NCBI GenBank assembly: GCA_900556625.1
Contig: USPQ01000076.1
Coordinates: 1-13,247, forward strand
From: an uncultured Bacteroides sp.
Lineage (GTDB): Bacteria > Bacteroidota > Bacteroidia > Bacteroidales > Bacteroidaceae
Reading direction: 5' to 3'
DNA: 13,247 bases
Position numbers and translations under genes: made by a program. How positions within the stretch are numbered: position 1 is the stretch's first letter; every line of letters starts with the position of its first letter. Below, piece by piece: positions 1-7,520 of the stretch. Below the pieces are notes generated by a model, which worked only from the letters and a program-made list of their open reading frames with translations, was not told the DNA's origin and did not search any database.

Positions 1-1
1 C

Positions 2-85
2 GATCAATGCAATGGCAATAGTGAAGTTCTCTATACGCAGGCATATGATGATGTAAGTTTTCGTCAGGATGAAAAAGTATTTTAA
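2..85 (+). CDS. C-terminal tail of an upstream gene (partial, unidentified)
   Basis: The frame starting at base 2 is open for 27 codons and ends with TAA at 83-85. The visible tail ends in the residues AYDDVSFRQDEKVF. It is acidic and charged, with no motif I recognise, so no function is proposed. A second plus frame is also open for 17 codons to a stop at 54-56, and a minus-strand gene cannot be excluded. The assignment rests only on the open frame reaching the window edge, the ordinary-looking composition, and the fact that the following 90 bases look intergenic. No hairpin terminator follows the stop. Confidence 0.35.
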   Translation, partial: DQCNGNSEVLYTQAYDDVSFRQDEKVF

Positions 86-91
86 GTGAAA

Positions 92-119
92 TAATCTGTG
101 TTAATCCATGTAATCCATG
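92..119. repeat. Three-copy 9-bp tandem repeat upstream of metG
   Basis: TAATCTGTG (92-100), one T, then TAATCCATG (102-110) and TAATCCATG (111-119) form a short direct repeat with consensus TAATCYRTG. It lies between the upstream stop codon and the metG promoter, and covers the area where a -33 element would be expected. From memory, similar extragenic strings occur in other Bacteroides genomes, but I cannot verify this here. Confidence 0.6.
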
Positions 120-131
120 GTGAAAAGTCAT

Positions 132-139
132 TATCTTTG
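132..139 (+). promoter_or_regulatory. Promoter -7 box for metG and the glycan operon
   Basis: TATCTTTG matches the Bacteroides -7 consensus TAnnTTTG exactly. It would start transcription near 144-147, leaving a leader of about 35 nt before the ATG at 179. No clear TTG/TTTG -33 element sits 19-21 bp upstream; that interval falls in the 9-bp tandem repeat. The box overlaps an inverted repeat at 135-151. Confidence 0.6.
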
Positions 140-151
140 CACATTGCAAAG
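135..151. repeat. Inverted repeat over the metG -7 box and start site
   Basis: CTTTGCA (135-141), spacer CAT, TGCAAAG (145-151): perfect 7-bp arms. The left arm shares its CTTTG with the -7 box and the centre lies about where transcription should start. It could be an operator or a 5' hairpin; chance is also possible. Confidence 0.5.
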
Positions 152-178
152 CAGAAAACAATAAAATCACGCTATATA

Positions 179-2218
179 ATGGAAAAGAAATTCAAAAGAA
201 CCACCGTCACATCGGCCCTGCCGTATGCGAACGGACCTGTCCACATCGGTCATTTGGCCGGTGTATACGTACCGGCAGATATCTATGTGCGCTATCTGCG
301 GTTAAAGAAAGAAGATGTATTATTTATCGGCGGTTCGGACGAACACGGAGTGCCTATCACGATCCGCGCCAAAAAAGAAGGAATCACTCCGCAGGATGTG
401 GTAGACCGTTACCATACGCTGATAAAGAAATCATTCGAAGAATTCGGCATCTCCTTCGATGTGTATAGCCGTACCACTTCACCGACGCACCACCAACTGG
501 CTTCGGATTTCTTCAAAACATTATACAACAAGGGCGAGTTTATCGAAAAAACATCCGAACAATATTACGACGAGGAAGCAAAAACATTCCTTGCCGACCG
601 TTATATCACCGGCGAATGTCCTCACTGCCACTCGGAAGGTGCCTATGGCGACCAATGCGAAAAGTGCGGTACTTCACTCTCACCGACAGACCTTATCAAC
701 CCGAAAAGCGCCATTAGCGGCAGCAAACCGGTGATGAAAGAAACCAAACACTGGTATCTCCCCCTCGACAAGCACGAAGGCTGGCTGCGCAAATGGATTC
801 TGGAAGACCATAAAGAATGGCGCCCGAACGTGTACGGACAATGCAAAAGCTGGCTCGACATGGGGTTGCAACCACGCGCCGTAAGCCGTGACCTCGACTG
901 GGGTATCCCTGTTCCCGTGGAAGGCGCAGAAGGAAAAGTGCTCTACGTTTGGTTCGACGCGCCTATCGGCTACATCTCCAACACGAAAGAACTTCTTCCG
1001 GACAGCTGGGAGACATGGTGGAAAGATCCCGAAACCCGTTTGATCCATTTTATCGGAAAAGACAATATCGTGTTCCACTGCATCGTATTCCCTGCCATGC
1101 TGAAAGCAGAAGGCAGCTATATCCTGCCGGACAACGTGCCCAGCAACGAATTCCTGAACCTCGAAGGAGACAAAATCTCCACTTCCCGCAACTGGGCTGT
1201 ATGGTTGCACGAATATCTGGCCGATTTCCCCGGTAAACAGGACGTACTCCGCTATGTGTTGACTGCCAATGCACCGGAAACAAAAGACAACGACTTCACC
1301 TGGAAAGACTTTCAGGCCCGTAATAACAACGAACTGGTAGCCGTATACGGCAATTTTGTGAACCGTGCAATGGTGCTGACTCAGAAATACTTCGACGGAT
1401 GCGTACCCGCACAAGGCGAGCTGACCGACTACGACAAAGAAACGCTGAAAGAATTTGCAGACGTAAAAGCCGAAGTAGAAAAGCTGCTCGACGTATTCAA
1501 ATTCCGCGACGCACAGAAAGAAGCCATGAACCTGGCACGTATCGGAAACAAATACCTGGCCGACACCGAACCGTGGAAACTGGCGAAAACTGACATGGAA
1601 CGTGTGGGAACAATCCTGAACATCTCCCTGCAACTGGTTGCCAATCTGGCGATCGCTTTTGACCCGTTCCTGCCGTTCAGCTCGGAAAAACTCCGCAAGA
1701 TGTTGAACATGGACACCTTCGAATGGTCCGAACTGGGAAAAGACAACCTGCTCCCCGTCGGTCACCAGTTGAACAAGCCGGAACTGCTGTTCGAAAAGAT
1801 CGAAGATGCCACAATAGAAGCACAGGTACAGAAGTTGCTTGACACGAAGAAAGCAAACGAAGAAGCCAGTTATAAGGCGAATCCGATTCGGGCAAACATC
1901 GAATTTGACGACTTCACGAAGTTGGATATCCGCGTAGGAACGATCCTCGAATGCCAGAAAGTACCGAAGGCAGACAAGTTGCTGCAATTCAAGATTGACG
2001 ACGGTCTGGAAACGCGTACGATCGTGTCGGGCATTGCCAAGCATTACAAACCTGAAGAATTGGTAGGCAAACAAGTTTGTTTCATCGCCAACCTTGCCCC
2101 CCGCAAACTGAAAGGTATCGTCAGCGAAGGCATGATTCTGAGTGCCGAGAACAACGACGGCAGCCTGGCAGTCATTATGCCGGAACGGGAAGTGAAGCCG
2201 GGTAGTGAAGTGAAATAA
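179..2218 (+). CDS. metG: Methionyl-tRNA synthetase
   Basis: Cytosolic class I aminoacyl-tRNA synthetase that charges tRNA-Met with methionine using ATP. The 679-residue product shows the Rossmann-fold signature HIGH at residues 22-25, a four-cysteine zinc knuckle in the connective peptide (Cys147, 150, 160, 163), and the KMSKS-equivalent KISTS at 332-336. An anticodon-binding helical domain follows, then a C-terminal EMAP/Trbp111-type tRNA-binding domain from about residue 576 to the end. All key elements are present, so it should be active. I chose the ATG at 179 rather than the in-frame ATG at 98 because the product then begins just before the conserved catalytic core and the -7 box at 132-139 lies upstream. 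The flippase gene begins 5 nt after the stop, so metG probably heads that transcript. Confidence 0.97.
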   Translation: MEKKFKRTTVTSALPYANGPVHIGHLAGVYVPADIYVRYLRLKKEDVLFIGGSDEHGVPITIRAKKEGITPQDVVDRYHTLIKKSFEEFGISFDVYSRTTSPTHHQLASDFFKTLYNKGEFIEKTSEQYYDEEAKTFLADRYITGECPHCHSEGAYGDQCEKCGTSLSPTDLINPKSAISGSKPVMKETKHWYLPLDKHEGWLRKWILEDHKEWRPNVYGQCKSWLDMGLQPRAVSRDLDWGIPVPVEGAEGKVLYVWFDAPIGYISNTKELLPDSWETWWKDPETRLIHFIGKDNIVFHCIVFPAMLKAEGSYILPDNVPSNEFLNLEGDKISTSRNWAVWLHEYLADFPGKQDVLRYVLTANAPETKDNDFTWKDFQARNNNELVAVYGNFVNRAMVLTQKYFDGCVPAQGELTDYDKETLKEFADVKAEVEKLLDVFKFRDAQKEAMNLARIGNKYLADTEPWKLAKTDMERVGTILNISLQLVANLAIAFDPFLPFSSEKLRKMLNMDTFEWSELGKDNLLPVGHQLNKPELLFEKIEDATIEAQVQKLLDTKKANEEASYKANPIRANIEFDDFTKLDIRVGTILECQKVPKADKLLQFKIDDGLETRTIVSGIAKHYKPEELVGKQVCFIANLAPRKLKGIVSEGMILSAENNDGSLAVIMPEREVKPGSEVK

Positions 2219-2222
2219 TGAA

Positions 2223-3671
2223 ATGAGCGAGGAACAATCACTAAAGGACAAAACAGCCAAAGGATTATTCTGGGGAGGGTTCAGCAACGGTATACAACAG
2301 TTGCTGAATCTCGTTTTCGGAATATTTATCGCCCGGCTGCTCACCCCGTCGGATTATGGAATGGTGGGGATGTTAGCGATTTTCTCCCTCATAGCCGGCT
2401 CGATACAGGAGAGCGGCTTCACGGCCGCTCTTGTCAACAAGAAAGAGGTGACACACAAAGATTACAATGCTGTATTCTGGTTTAATATCATAACCAGCCT
2501 GTGCCTGTATCTGGTGTTGTTCTTGTGCGCGCCACTCATAGCCTATTTCTACAAGGTTCCCGAACTGACGCCGTTGGCACGTTATTCTTTTACAGGCTTT
2601 TTCATCGCCAGTCTGGGAATCTCACACAGTGCTTATCTAAAACGGAATCTAATGGTCAAGCAGCAGGCCATGTCCTCGGTGATCGGACTGACCGTATCCG
2701 GCATTGCGGGGGTCACGCTGGCTTATCTCGGCTTTTCCTACTGGGGATATGCCACGCAAAGCATTGTCTACGTAGCTGTCAACACTGCCTGTTACTGGCA
2801 TTTCACCCGTTGGCGGCCTACGCTTCAATTCAGCCTCGCGCCCATAAAAGAAATGTTCGGATTCAGTGGTAAACTGTTAATTACCAACATATTCAATCAC
2901 ATCAACAACAATCTCTTCTCCGTCATATTGGGTAAGTACTACTCCAAGATAGAAGTGGGCTATTACAACCAGTCCAACAAATGGTGCGGCATGGGACAAC
3001 AATTCATACTGGGCATGATAAACGGAGTGGCACAACCGGTACTTGCGAAAATATCGGAAGATACCGACCGACAGCAACGGGTATTCCGCAAGATGTTGCG
3101 TTTCACCGCCTTCATCTCATTTCCCGCCATGCTGGGACTGGGAATCATTGCGGAAGAATTAATCGTTATCTCCATTACCGACAAATGGTACTCCAGCGTA
3201 TCTATCATGCAGATATTATGTATCAGCGGAGCTTTTGTCCCCATTGCCAACCTTTACCAGCAACTTATCATCAGCAAAGGAAAGTCACGCATCTTTATGT
3301 GGAACATCATAATCCTCGGCATGATCCTGCTCACAGGCGTTCTTCTGGTACATTCTTACGGAATATATGCCATGCTTGCCATGTATGTCTCGACCAATAT
3401 ACTATGGCTACTGAGGTGGCATCACTTCGTGCAGCTTGAAATCGGGTTGAAACTACGCCACGCACTGGCCGATATTCTTCCCTACGCCATCATAGCAGCC
3501 TCCGTCATGGCAGTTACCTACTACACCGCCCGCCCTATCGAAAACATCTATGTTCGCCTGGCAAGCAAGATACTACTGGCAATGGCACTTTATGCGGCAG
3601 CCATGTGGGCGAGCCGTTCGGTAACTTTCAAGGAAACCATACACTATTTTATCAAAAAGAAAAGCGCATGA
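2223..3671 (+). CDS. Wzx-type oligosaccharide flippase (MOP superfamily, WzxC-like)
   Basis: Inner-membrane protein expected to move undecaprenyl-diphosphate-linked oligosaccharide from the cytoplasmic to the periplasmic face. The 482-residue product has about 12-14 hydrophobic segments along its length (roughly 11-38, 44-64, 83-110, 119-139, 150-193, 293-350, 358-398, 416-434, 444-465). It also has the N-terminal pattern ARLLTPSDYG (37-46) typical of WzxC/MOP polysaccharide exporters. The C-terminus is short and lysine-rich. The start lies 4 nt beyond the metG stop and the stop overlaps the next start as ATGA, indicating translational coupling. It is the only flippase in the window and no Wzy polymerase accompanies it, so the exported unit is probably not polymerised. 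The exact substrate cannot be read from the sequence. Confidence 0.9.
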   Translation: MSEEQSLKDKTAKGLFWGGFSNGIQQLLNLVFGIFIARLLTPSDYGMVGMLAIFSLIAGSIQESGFTAALVNKKEVTHKDYNAVFWFNIITSLCLYLVLFLCAPLIAYFYKVPELTPLARYSFTGFFIASLGISHSAYLKRNLMVKQQAMSSVIGLTVSGIAGVTLAYLGFSYWGYATQSIVYVAVNTACYWHFTRWRPTLQFSLAPIKEMFGFSGKLLITNIFNHINNNLFSVILGKYYSKIEVGYYNQSNKWCGMGQQFILGMINGVAQPVLAKISEDTDRQQRVFRKMLRFTAFISFPAMLGLGIIAEELIVISITDKWYSSVSIMQILCISGAFVPIANLYQQLIISKGKSRIFMWNIIILGMILLTGVLLVHSYGIYAMLAMYVSTNILWLLRWHHFVQLEIGLKLRHALADILPYAIIAASVMAVTYYTARPIENIYVRLASKILLAMALYAAAMWASRSVTFKETIHYFIKKKSA

Positions 3672-4543
3672 AACTACTCGCTCTCGTCACACTCTATTAT
3701 CCACCCGCACACATCACCGACAACCTTCTTACTTATGCAGAAGATGTGGACGGATTGTTTGTCTGGGACAACACCCCCGGAGGCAGTAATTATCAATTTC
3801 CGGAATCTATCTCCCACAAAATAGTCAGGTTACGCCAAGGGGAAAACACCGGTATCGGCAAAGCACTCAATGCCGCAGCGATGTTCGCCCTCGACAACGG
3901 ATATACTTACCTGCTGACAATGGATCAGGACAGCGCTTTTACCGCTTCCACATTCAAAGACTATATCCGTATTATCAACAATGACAAAGACAGTTCCCAT
4001 TTTGCTTATATTCCTCTCATCAATGCTTCTGGCACAGACAGCAATGCGCCGCTCAAAGAAGCACAGGGGATGATTATCTCCGGAAGTATTTTTCCGTTGA
4101 AAACGATACAAAAAGTCGGTCTGTATCTTGACAAATTTGTCATGGATGCCATTGATACGGAATATTTCCTGCGCATCCGCCGCCATACCGGAAAAGTCAT
4201 GCTCGTACCTGCCGCCAACCTGAAACATGAACTGGGACATCCGCTCCGGAAACAAATACTCATCTGGCACCCGATGTCACTCAACTACTCCCCGGTGCGT
4301 ACCTACTACATAGCCCGTAACTTCTTGTACCTCAACAAGCAATACGCCGAGTTCAAACGTCCCGAACTGCTTTGGAAGCTCATTTGGGAGCGTCCTTTCT
4401 ATATCCTTTTTATGGAAGAAAACAAATGGGAGAAACTGAAAGCACTCGCCAGAGGTATCTGGCAAGGCTGGAGAAAAGATCTCAACCACGACTGTTATTT
4501 CAAAAAGCTCAACCCAAACCCCAAGCACCATGAGCGCGAATAA
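3668..4543 (+). CDS. GT2 glycosyltransferase, rhamnosyltransferase-like
   Basis: Predicted cytoplasmic or membrane-associated GT-A enzyme of 291 residues. It begins MKLLALVTLYYPP, the usual nucleotide-binding beta strand of GT2 enzymes, and carries LLTMDQDS at 82-89, where Asp86-Gln-Asp88 is the metal/nucleotide-sugar DXD motif. This LxxDQDS form is characteristic of bacterial L-rhamnosyltransferases, so dTDP-rhamnose is a plausible donor, but donor prediction in GT2 is unreliable. The C-terminal third is basic and aromatic, as in peripheral membrane GT2 proteins. The ATG at 3668 overlaps the flippase stop as ATGA; an earlier in-frame ATG at 3605 lies inside the flippase gene and would add an unrelated extension. 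The 3' end overlaps the next gene by 14 nt. Confidence 0.88.
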   Translation: MKLLALVTLYYPPAHITDNLLTYAEDVDGLFVWDNTPGGSNYQFPESISHKIVRLRQGENTGIGKALNAAAMFALDNGYTYLLTMDQDSAFTASTFKDYIRIINNDKDSSHFAYIPLINASGTDSNAPLKEAQGMIISGSIFPLKTIQKVGLYLDKFVMDAIDTEYFLRIRRHTGKVMLVPAANLKHELGHPLRKQILIWHPMSLNYSPVRTYYIARNFLYLNKQYAEFKRPELLWKLIWERPFYILFMEENKWEKLKALARGIWQGWRKDLNHDCYFKKLNPNPKHHERE

Positions 4544-5582
4544 CCTTACAACCACCTATCGCCTGCTGAACAGTTCTTTCAGGAAGACGATGATTTTTCA
4601 CTTGGGCATAGACGCGGGATTCTTCACCGAATATACCTATATGCTTCATGCAATGCTCTATTGCCTGCAACACAAGATACAGTTCAAGCTCTATTCCGAC
4701 GATGCCAACTTCGGTTGGGAGAAAGGTTGGACAGACTGTTTCGTCCCCTTCTGTGAGGAAGTGCACGAAGCGTTTCACCACACCTACAACACCCACCGCC
4801 TGCCTTCGTGGAAAGCATTGATGAAGGACAAGAAATTGCCCAAGACCAAACTGATGAAATGGAAACTGAAAGCAACCTGCAAGAATATAACCGGAGAGAC
4901 TCTCGCTTTCCTGACCTATAAAAAACCGGTATTACTGAACTGCCACCTGAAGTTCGATCCCAACCAACACTTCCACATCCCCGAACTGGGTATAGACGGG
5001 GATTATCTCCATGCTTTCCGGAAAATGACGGAAATCACGTGGAAGTTGAACGAAGTAACCGGACGAGAATGCCGACACCTGGCAGACAACCTGCAACTCC
5101 CGCAAGAATACGTCGGTTGCCAGATACGCGGAGGCGACAAGATCACCGAAACCAACCTGCTTCCGGCAGAGTATTACATACGCCTCATCAAACAGAAAAC
5201 CGACTTGCGCGATGTCTTCGTGCTGACAGATGATTACCGTATCTTCCGGCAAGTACAGTCGCTCGCCCCGGACATACGTTGGTATACCCTATGCGATTCC
5301 GGCGAGAAAGGATATGTCAACAGTGCTTTCACGCAAACGACGAAAGAGTTGAAACAGAAGCAAATGACTCGTTTTCTTTCTTCCATACAGCTACTGATGA
5401 ACGCTTCCATATTCACAGGAAGCATCACCACCGGGCCCAGCCTGTTCCTGCTCAAGAAGTTCTATCCGGACATCAGTCCTGCCGACTGTTTGCTTGAGGA
5501 TTTCCCGCAAGCAGCCACCCTCCCTATCCCGGGACGCAGCCAAATGGCGGCGGAATTTCTACAAGGAAACTTAAAGTTATAG
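4530..5582 (+). CDS. Putative fucosyltransferase-like glycosyltransferase (GT23/NodZ/FUT8-like)
   Basis: A 350-residue protein that I read as a GT-B enzyme with a fucosyltransferase-type C-terminal half. YVGCQIRGGDK ends at Lys204, with Arg200 and Asp203 in the position of the GDP-fucose-binding HxRRTDK motif of FUT8/NodZ. VFVLTDD (229-235) corresponds to the following strand motif, and FLSSIQLLMNASIFTGSITTG to the helix-strand that closes the nucleotide site (Ser298-Gly302 at its end). The basic residue replacing the second Arg of RR is Gly here, so donor specificity is uncertain. The N-terminal half is not recognisable to me. The start overlaps the upstream gene by 14 nt; a later ATG at 4590 (beginning MIFHLGIDAGFF) is a possible alternative start. 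Assignment as a glycosyltransferase is good, as a fucosyltransferase moderate. Confidence 0.72.
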   Translation: MSANNLTTTYRLLNSSFRKTMIFHLGIDAGFFTEYTYMLHAMLYCLQHKIQFKLYSDDANFGWEKGWTDCFVPFCEEVHEAFHHTYNTHRLPSWKALMKDKKLPKTKLMKWKLKATCKNITGETLAFLTYKKPVLLNCHLKFDPNQHFHIPELGIDGDYLHAFRKMTEITWKLNEVTGRECRHLADNLQLPQEYVGCQIRGGDKITETNLLPAEYYIRLIKQKTDLRDVFVLTDDYRIFRQVQSLAPDIRWYTLCDSGEKGYVNSAFTQTTKELKQKQMTRFLSSIQLLMNASIFTGSITTGPSLFLLKKFYPDISPADCLLEDFPQAATLPIPGRSQMAAEFLQGNLKL

Positions 5583-5602
5583 GAACTTGTCAATTTAATC
5601 AC

Positions 5603-5610
5603 TACATTTG
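5603..5610 (+). promoter_or_regulatory. Internal promoter -7 box before the LicD-family gene
   Basis: TACATTTG matches TAnnTTTG exactly and lies in the only gap of appreciable size (55 bp) inside the glycan cluster, 27 nt before the ATG at 5638. A TTG at 5587-5589 lies only 13 bp upstream, too close for a standard -33 element, so the promoter may be weak or activator-dependent. Confidence 0.5.
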
Positions 5611-5637
5611 TATCATAACGTGCATTAACCGTTTCCA

Positions 5638-6501
5638 ATGGACAAGAAATATACAGCAAAAGAACTTGATTTGTTACATGCCGAGCTTTACGACATATTG
5701 GGAGAAACCATTCGTATCTGTCGGAAACACGACATCCCGTATTTTGTGATAGGCGGTACTGCAATCGGGACACTCTATGACCGGGCGATACTGCCTTGGG
5801 ACGACGATATAGATATCGGCATGGCACGGAAAGACTACAACAGATTTCTCGAAGTAGCCCCCCGGGAGCTGGGCGATTCCTACTTTCTTTCATGGATAGA
5901 AACAGATCCGCACAGTCCTTATTACTATGCCAAAGTCAAGAAAAACAATACCCTCTTTGTAGAAGAAATGTTCAAGAATGTCCCGATGCATCCGGGTATT
6001 TTTGTAGATATATTCCCGTTCGACAGGATACCCGACAACAAGCTGTTGCGGAAATTACAGTACGACGCAGCCGGTTTCCTCAAATGTTGCCTCATGGGAA
6101 AAGAGATATGGATGTGGAAACACTTCGGCAAATGCGAGATAGAACATCCCACAGACCGGGGAGCCTTCTCCTGCTTCTTGAATAAAGCAGTCGATGTTCT
6201 TTTCTCGAAGAAAGCAATTTACCGTATGCTGGTAGCCGTTCAAAGCTGCTTCAATTCATGGAACACGAAGTATTTCAACAACGTGATGACTACCACCGAC
6301 CACGTGACCGGAGAAAGCCTCCGCCACCTGCAACCGGTGCCGTTCGGACCGCTCACAGTGAACGCTCCCGACAACCTGGAAGGTTTCCTGCGATACAACT
6401 ACCCGACCCTGCACCGATATACAGAGGAAGAACAGGAGAAAGTGAACAATCACTACCCTGCCGCCCTTTCATTCAGTACGACTCCAAAACAAGAACTATG
6501 A
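5638..6501 (+). CDS. LicD-family phosphotransferase
   Basis: The 287-residue product has the LicD/nucleotidyltransferase-fold signature: VIGGTAIG around residues 37-44, then LPWDDDIDIGM, with the metal-binding aspartates Asp55, 56, 57 and Asp59, then VKKNNTLFVEE and a GIFVDIFPFD segment typical of LicD proteins. Family members transfer phosphocholine or other phospho-alcohols from CDP-linked donors onto cell-surface sugars; some act on ribitol phosphate or on eukaryotic glycans (fukutin relatives). Here it would decorate the oligosaccharide, probably on the cytoplasmic side before flipping. No CDP-choline or CDP-ethanolamine synthesis gene is nearby, so the donor is unknown. It follows a 55-bp gap with its own -7 box, and its stop overlaps the next start as ATGA. 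Confidence 0.88.
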   Translation: MDKKYTAKELDLLHAELYDILGETIRICRKHDIPYFVIGGTAIGTLYDRAILPWDDDIDIGMARKDYNRFLEVAPRELGDSYFLSWIETDPHSPYYYAKVKKNNTLFVEEMFKNVPMHPGIFVDIFPFDRIPDNKLLRKLQYDAAGFLKCCLMGKEIWMWKHFGKCEIEHPTDRGAFSCFLNKAVDVLFSKKAIYRMLVAVQSCFNSWNTKYFNNVMTTTDHVTGESLRHLQPVPFGPLTVNAPDNLEGFLRYNYPTLHRYTEEEQEKVNNHYPAALSFSTTPKQEL

Positions 6502-7520
6502 ATATGAAACCCGCTTTAGTAGATGTACCGGTACTGATACTGTTCTTCAACCGCCCGCAACAATTATCGCAAGTGTTCGAGCAGGTAAAGAAAGCACGCC
6601 CGTCACGGCTGTTTCTCTATCAGGACGGAGCACGAAACGAACACGACCTGCCCGGGATAAAAGCCTGCCGCGAAATCGTGTCGCAGATAGACTGGGAGTG
6701 CGAAGTAGAACGGTTCTATCAGGAAAAGAACTTCGGTTGCGACCCCTCGGAATATATATCGCAGAAATGGGCTTTCTCAAAAGTCGACAAATGCATTGTA
6801 CTGGAAGATGATGATGTGCCGTCAGTCTCTTTCTTCCGTTTCTGCAAGGAAATGCTGGACAAGTACGAACATGACACCCGCATCAGCATGATTGCCGGAT
6901 TCAACCCCGAAGAAATCAGCAAAGACATCCCTTACGACTATTTCTTCGCCACCACCTTCTCTATCTGGGGGTGGGCAAGCTGGAAACGTGTCGTAGACCA
7001 ATGGGACGAGTTCTATACTTTTCTGGACGACTCCTTCAATATGCAGCAACTCGAACAACTCATCAAAGAACGCAAGTTCCGGAGCGACTTCATCTATATG
7101 TGCCGGCGTCATCGCGAACACCGGAAGGCTTTTTACGAAACCATTTTCCATGCCTCCATACTGTTCAACTCCGGACTGAGCATTGTGCCCACACGCAACA
7201 TGATTAACAACTTGGGAGCAACGGCGGATTCCACCCACTTTGCCGGTTCCGTCCATACGCTGCCCAAAGGTTACCGCCGCATTTTCACCATGAAGCGTTA
7301 CGAAGCGGAGTTTCCTCTGAAACATCCCCGCTACGTCATTGAAAATGTAGCGTACAAAAAAAGCGTCTACCGCATCATGTGCTGGGACCACCCGTGGATA
7401 AAGATAGGACGCTCGTTCGAGGAACTGTTCCTCAACCTGAAATACGGTAATTTTTCTATCATTACGAAAGCTGTTAAAAACCGAATAAACAAATGGCTGA
7501 AGAGAAACAAACATCACTAA
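6498..7520 (+). CDS. Glycosyltransferase, HlpA-like (GT2/GT13-like GT-A fold)
   Basis: A 340-residue protein. The N-terminus VPVLILFFNRP (10-20) is the GT-A donor-binding strand. VLEDDDVPS has Glu103-Asp104-Asp105-Asp106 as the metal-binding acidic motif, similar to the EDD of GT13-type N-acetylglucosaminyltransferases. IWGWASWKRV (from residue 156) is a hallmark of the Bacteroides glycosyltransferases often annotated as 'hemolytic protein HlpA-like'; that name does not imply haemolysis. The donor sugar cannot be inferred. I start it at 6498, where ATG overlaps the LicD stop as ATGA; the same frame is open from 6258, but that part lies inside licD and does not look like a GT N-terminus. The end overlaps the next gene by 28 nt. 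Confidence 0.85.
   Translation: MNMKPALVDVPVLILFFNRPQQLSQVFEQVKKARPSRLFLYQDGARNEHDLPGIKACREIVSQIDWECEVERFYQEKNFGCDPSEYISQKWAFSKVDKCIVLEDDDVPSVSFFRFCKEMLDKYEHDTRISMIAGFNPEEISKDIPYDYFFATTFSIWGWASWKRVVDQWDEFYTFLDDSFNMQQLEQLIKERKFRSDFIYMCRRHREHRKAFYETIFHASILFNSGLSIVPTRNMINNLGATADSTHFAGSVHTLPKGYRRIFTMKRYEAEFPLKHPRYVIENVAYKKSVYRIMCWDHPWIKIGRSFEELFLNLKYGNFSIITKAVKNRINKWLKRNKHH

Noticed and set aside
98..178. N-terminal extension of MetG from the ATG at 98
   Set aside because: It would start inside the tandem repeat, precede the -7 box, and add 27 residues unlike any MetRS N-terminus.
680..2344. A 554-codon open frame antisense to metG
   Set aside because: It has no recognisable domain, lies wholly opposite the well-conserved metG reading frame and runs into the flippase start; biased codon use in metG explains the lack of antisense stops.
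5574..5588. AAGTT/AACTT inverted repeat around the GT23-like stop codon
   Set aside because: Five-bp AT-rich arms with no following U tract; expected by chance.
5587..5610. TTG at 5587-5589 as the -33 element of the promoter before the LicD gene
   Set aside because: Only 13 bp to the -7 box, whereas 19-21 bp is usual.
6258..6497. N-terminal extension of the HlpA-like transferase
   Set aside because: The 80 extra codons lie inside the LicD gene in another frame and are Arg/Pro-rich; the ATGA junction at 6498 is the natural start.
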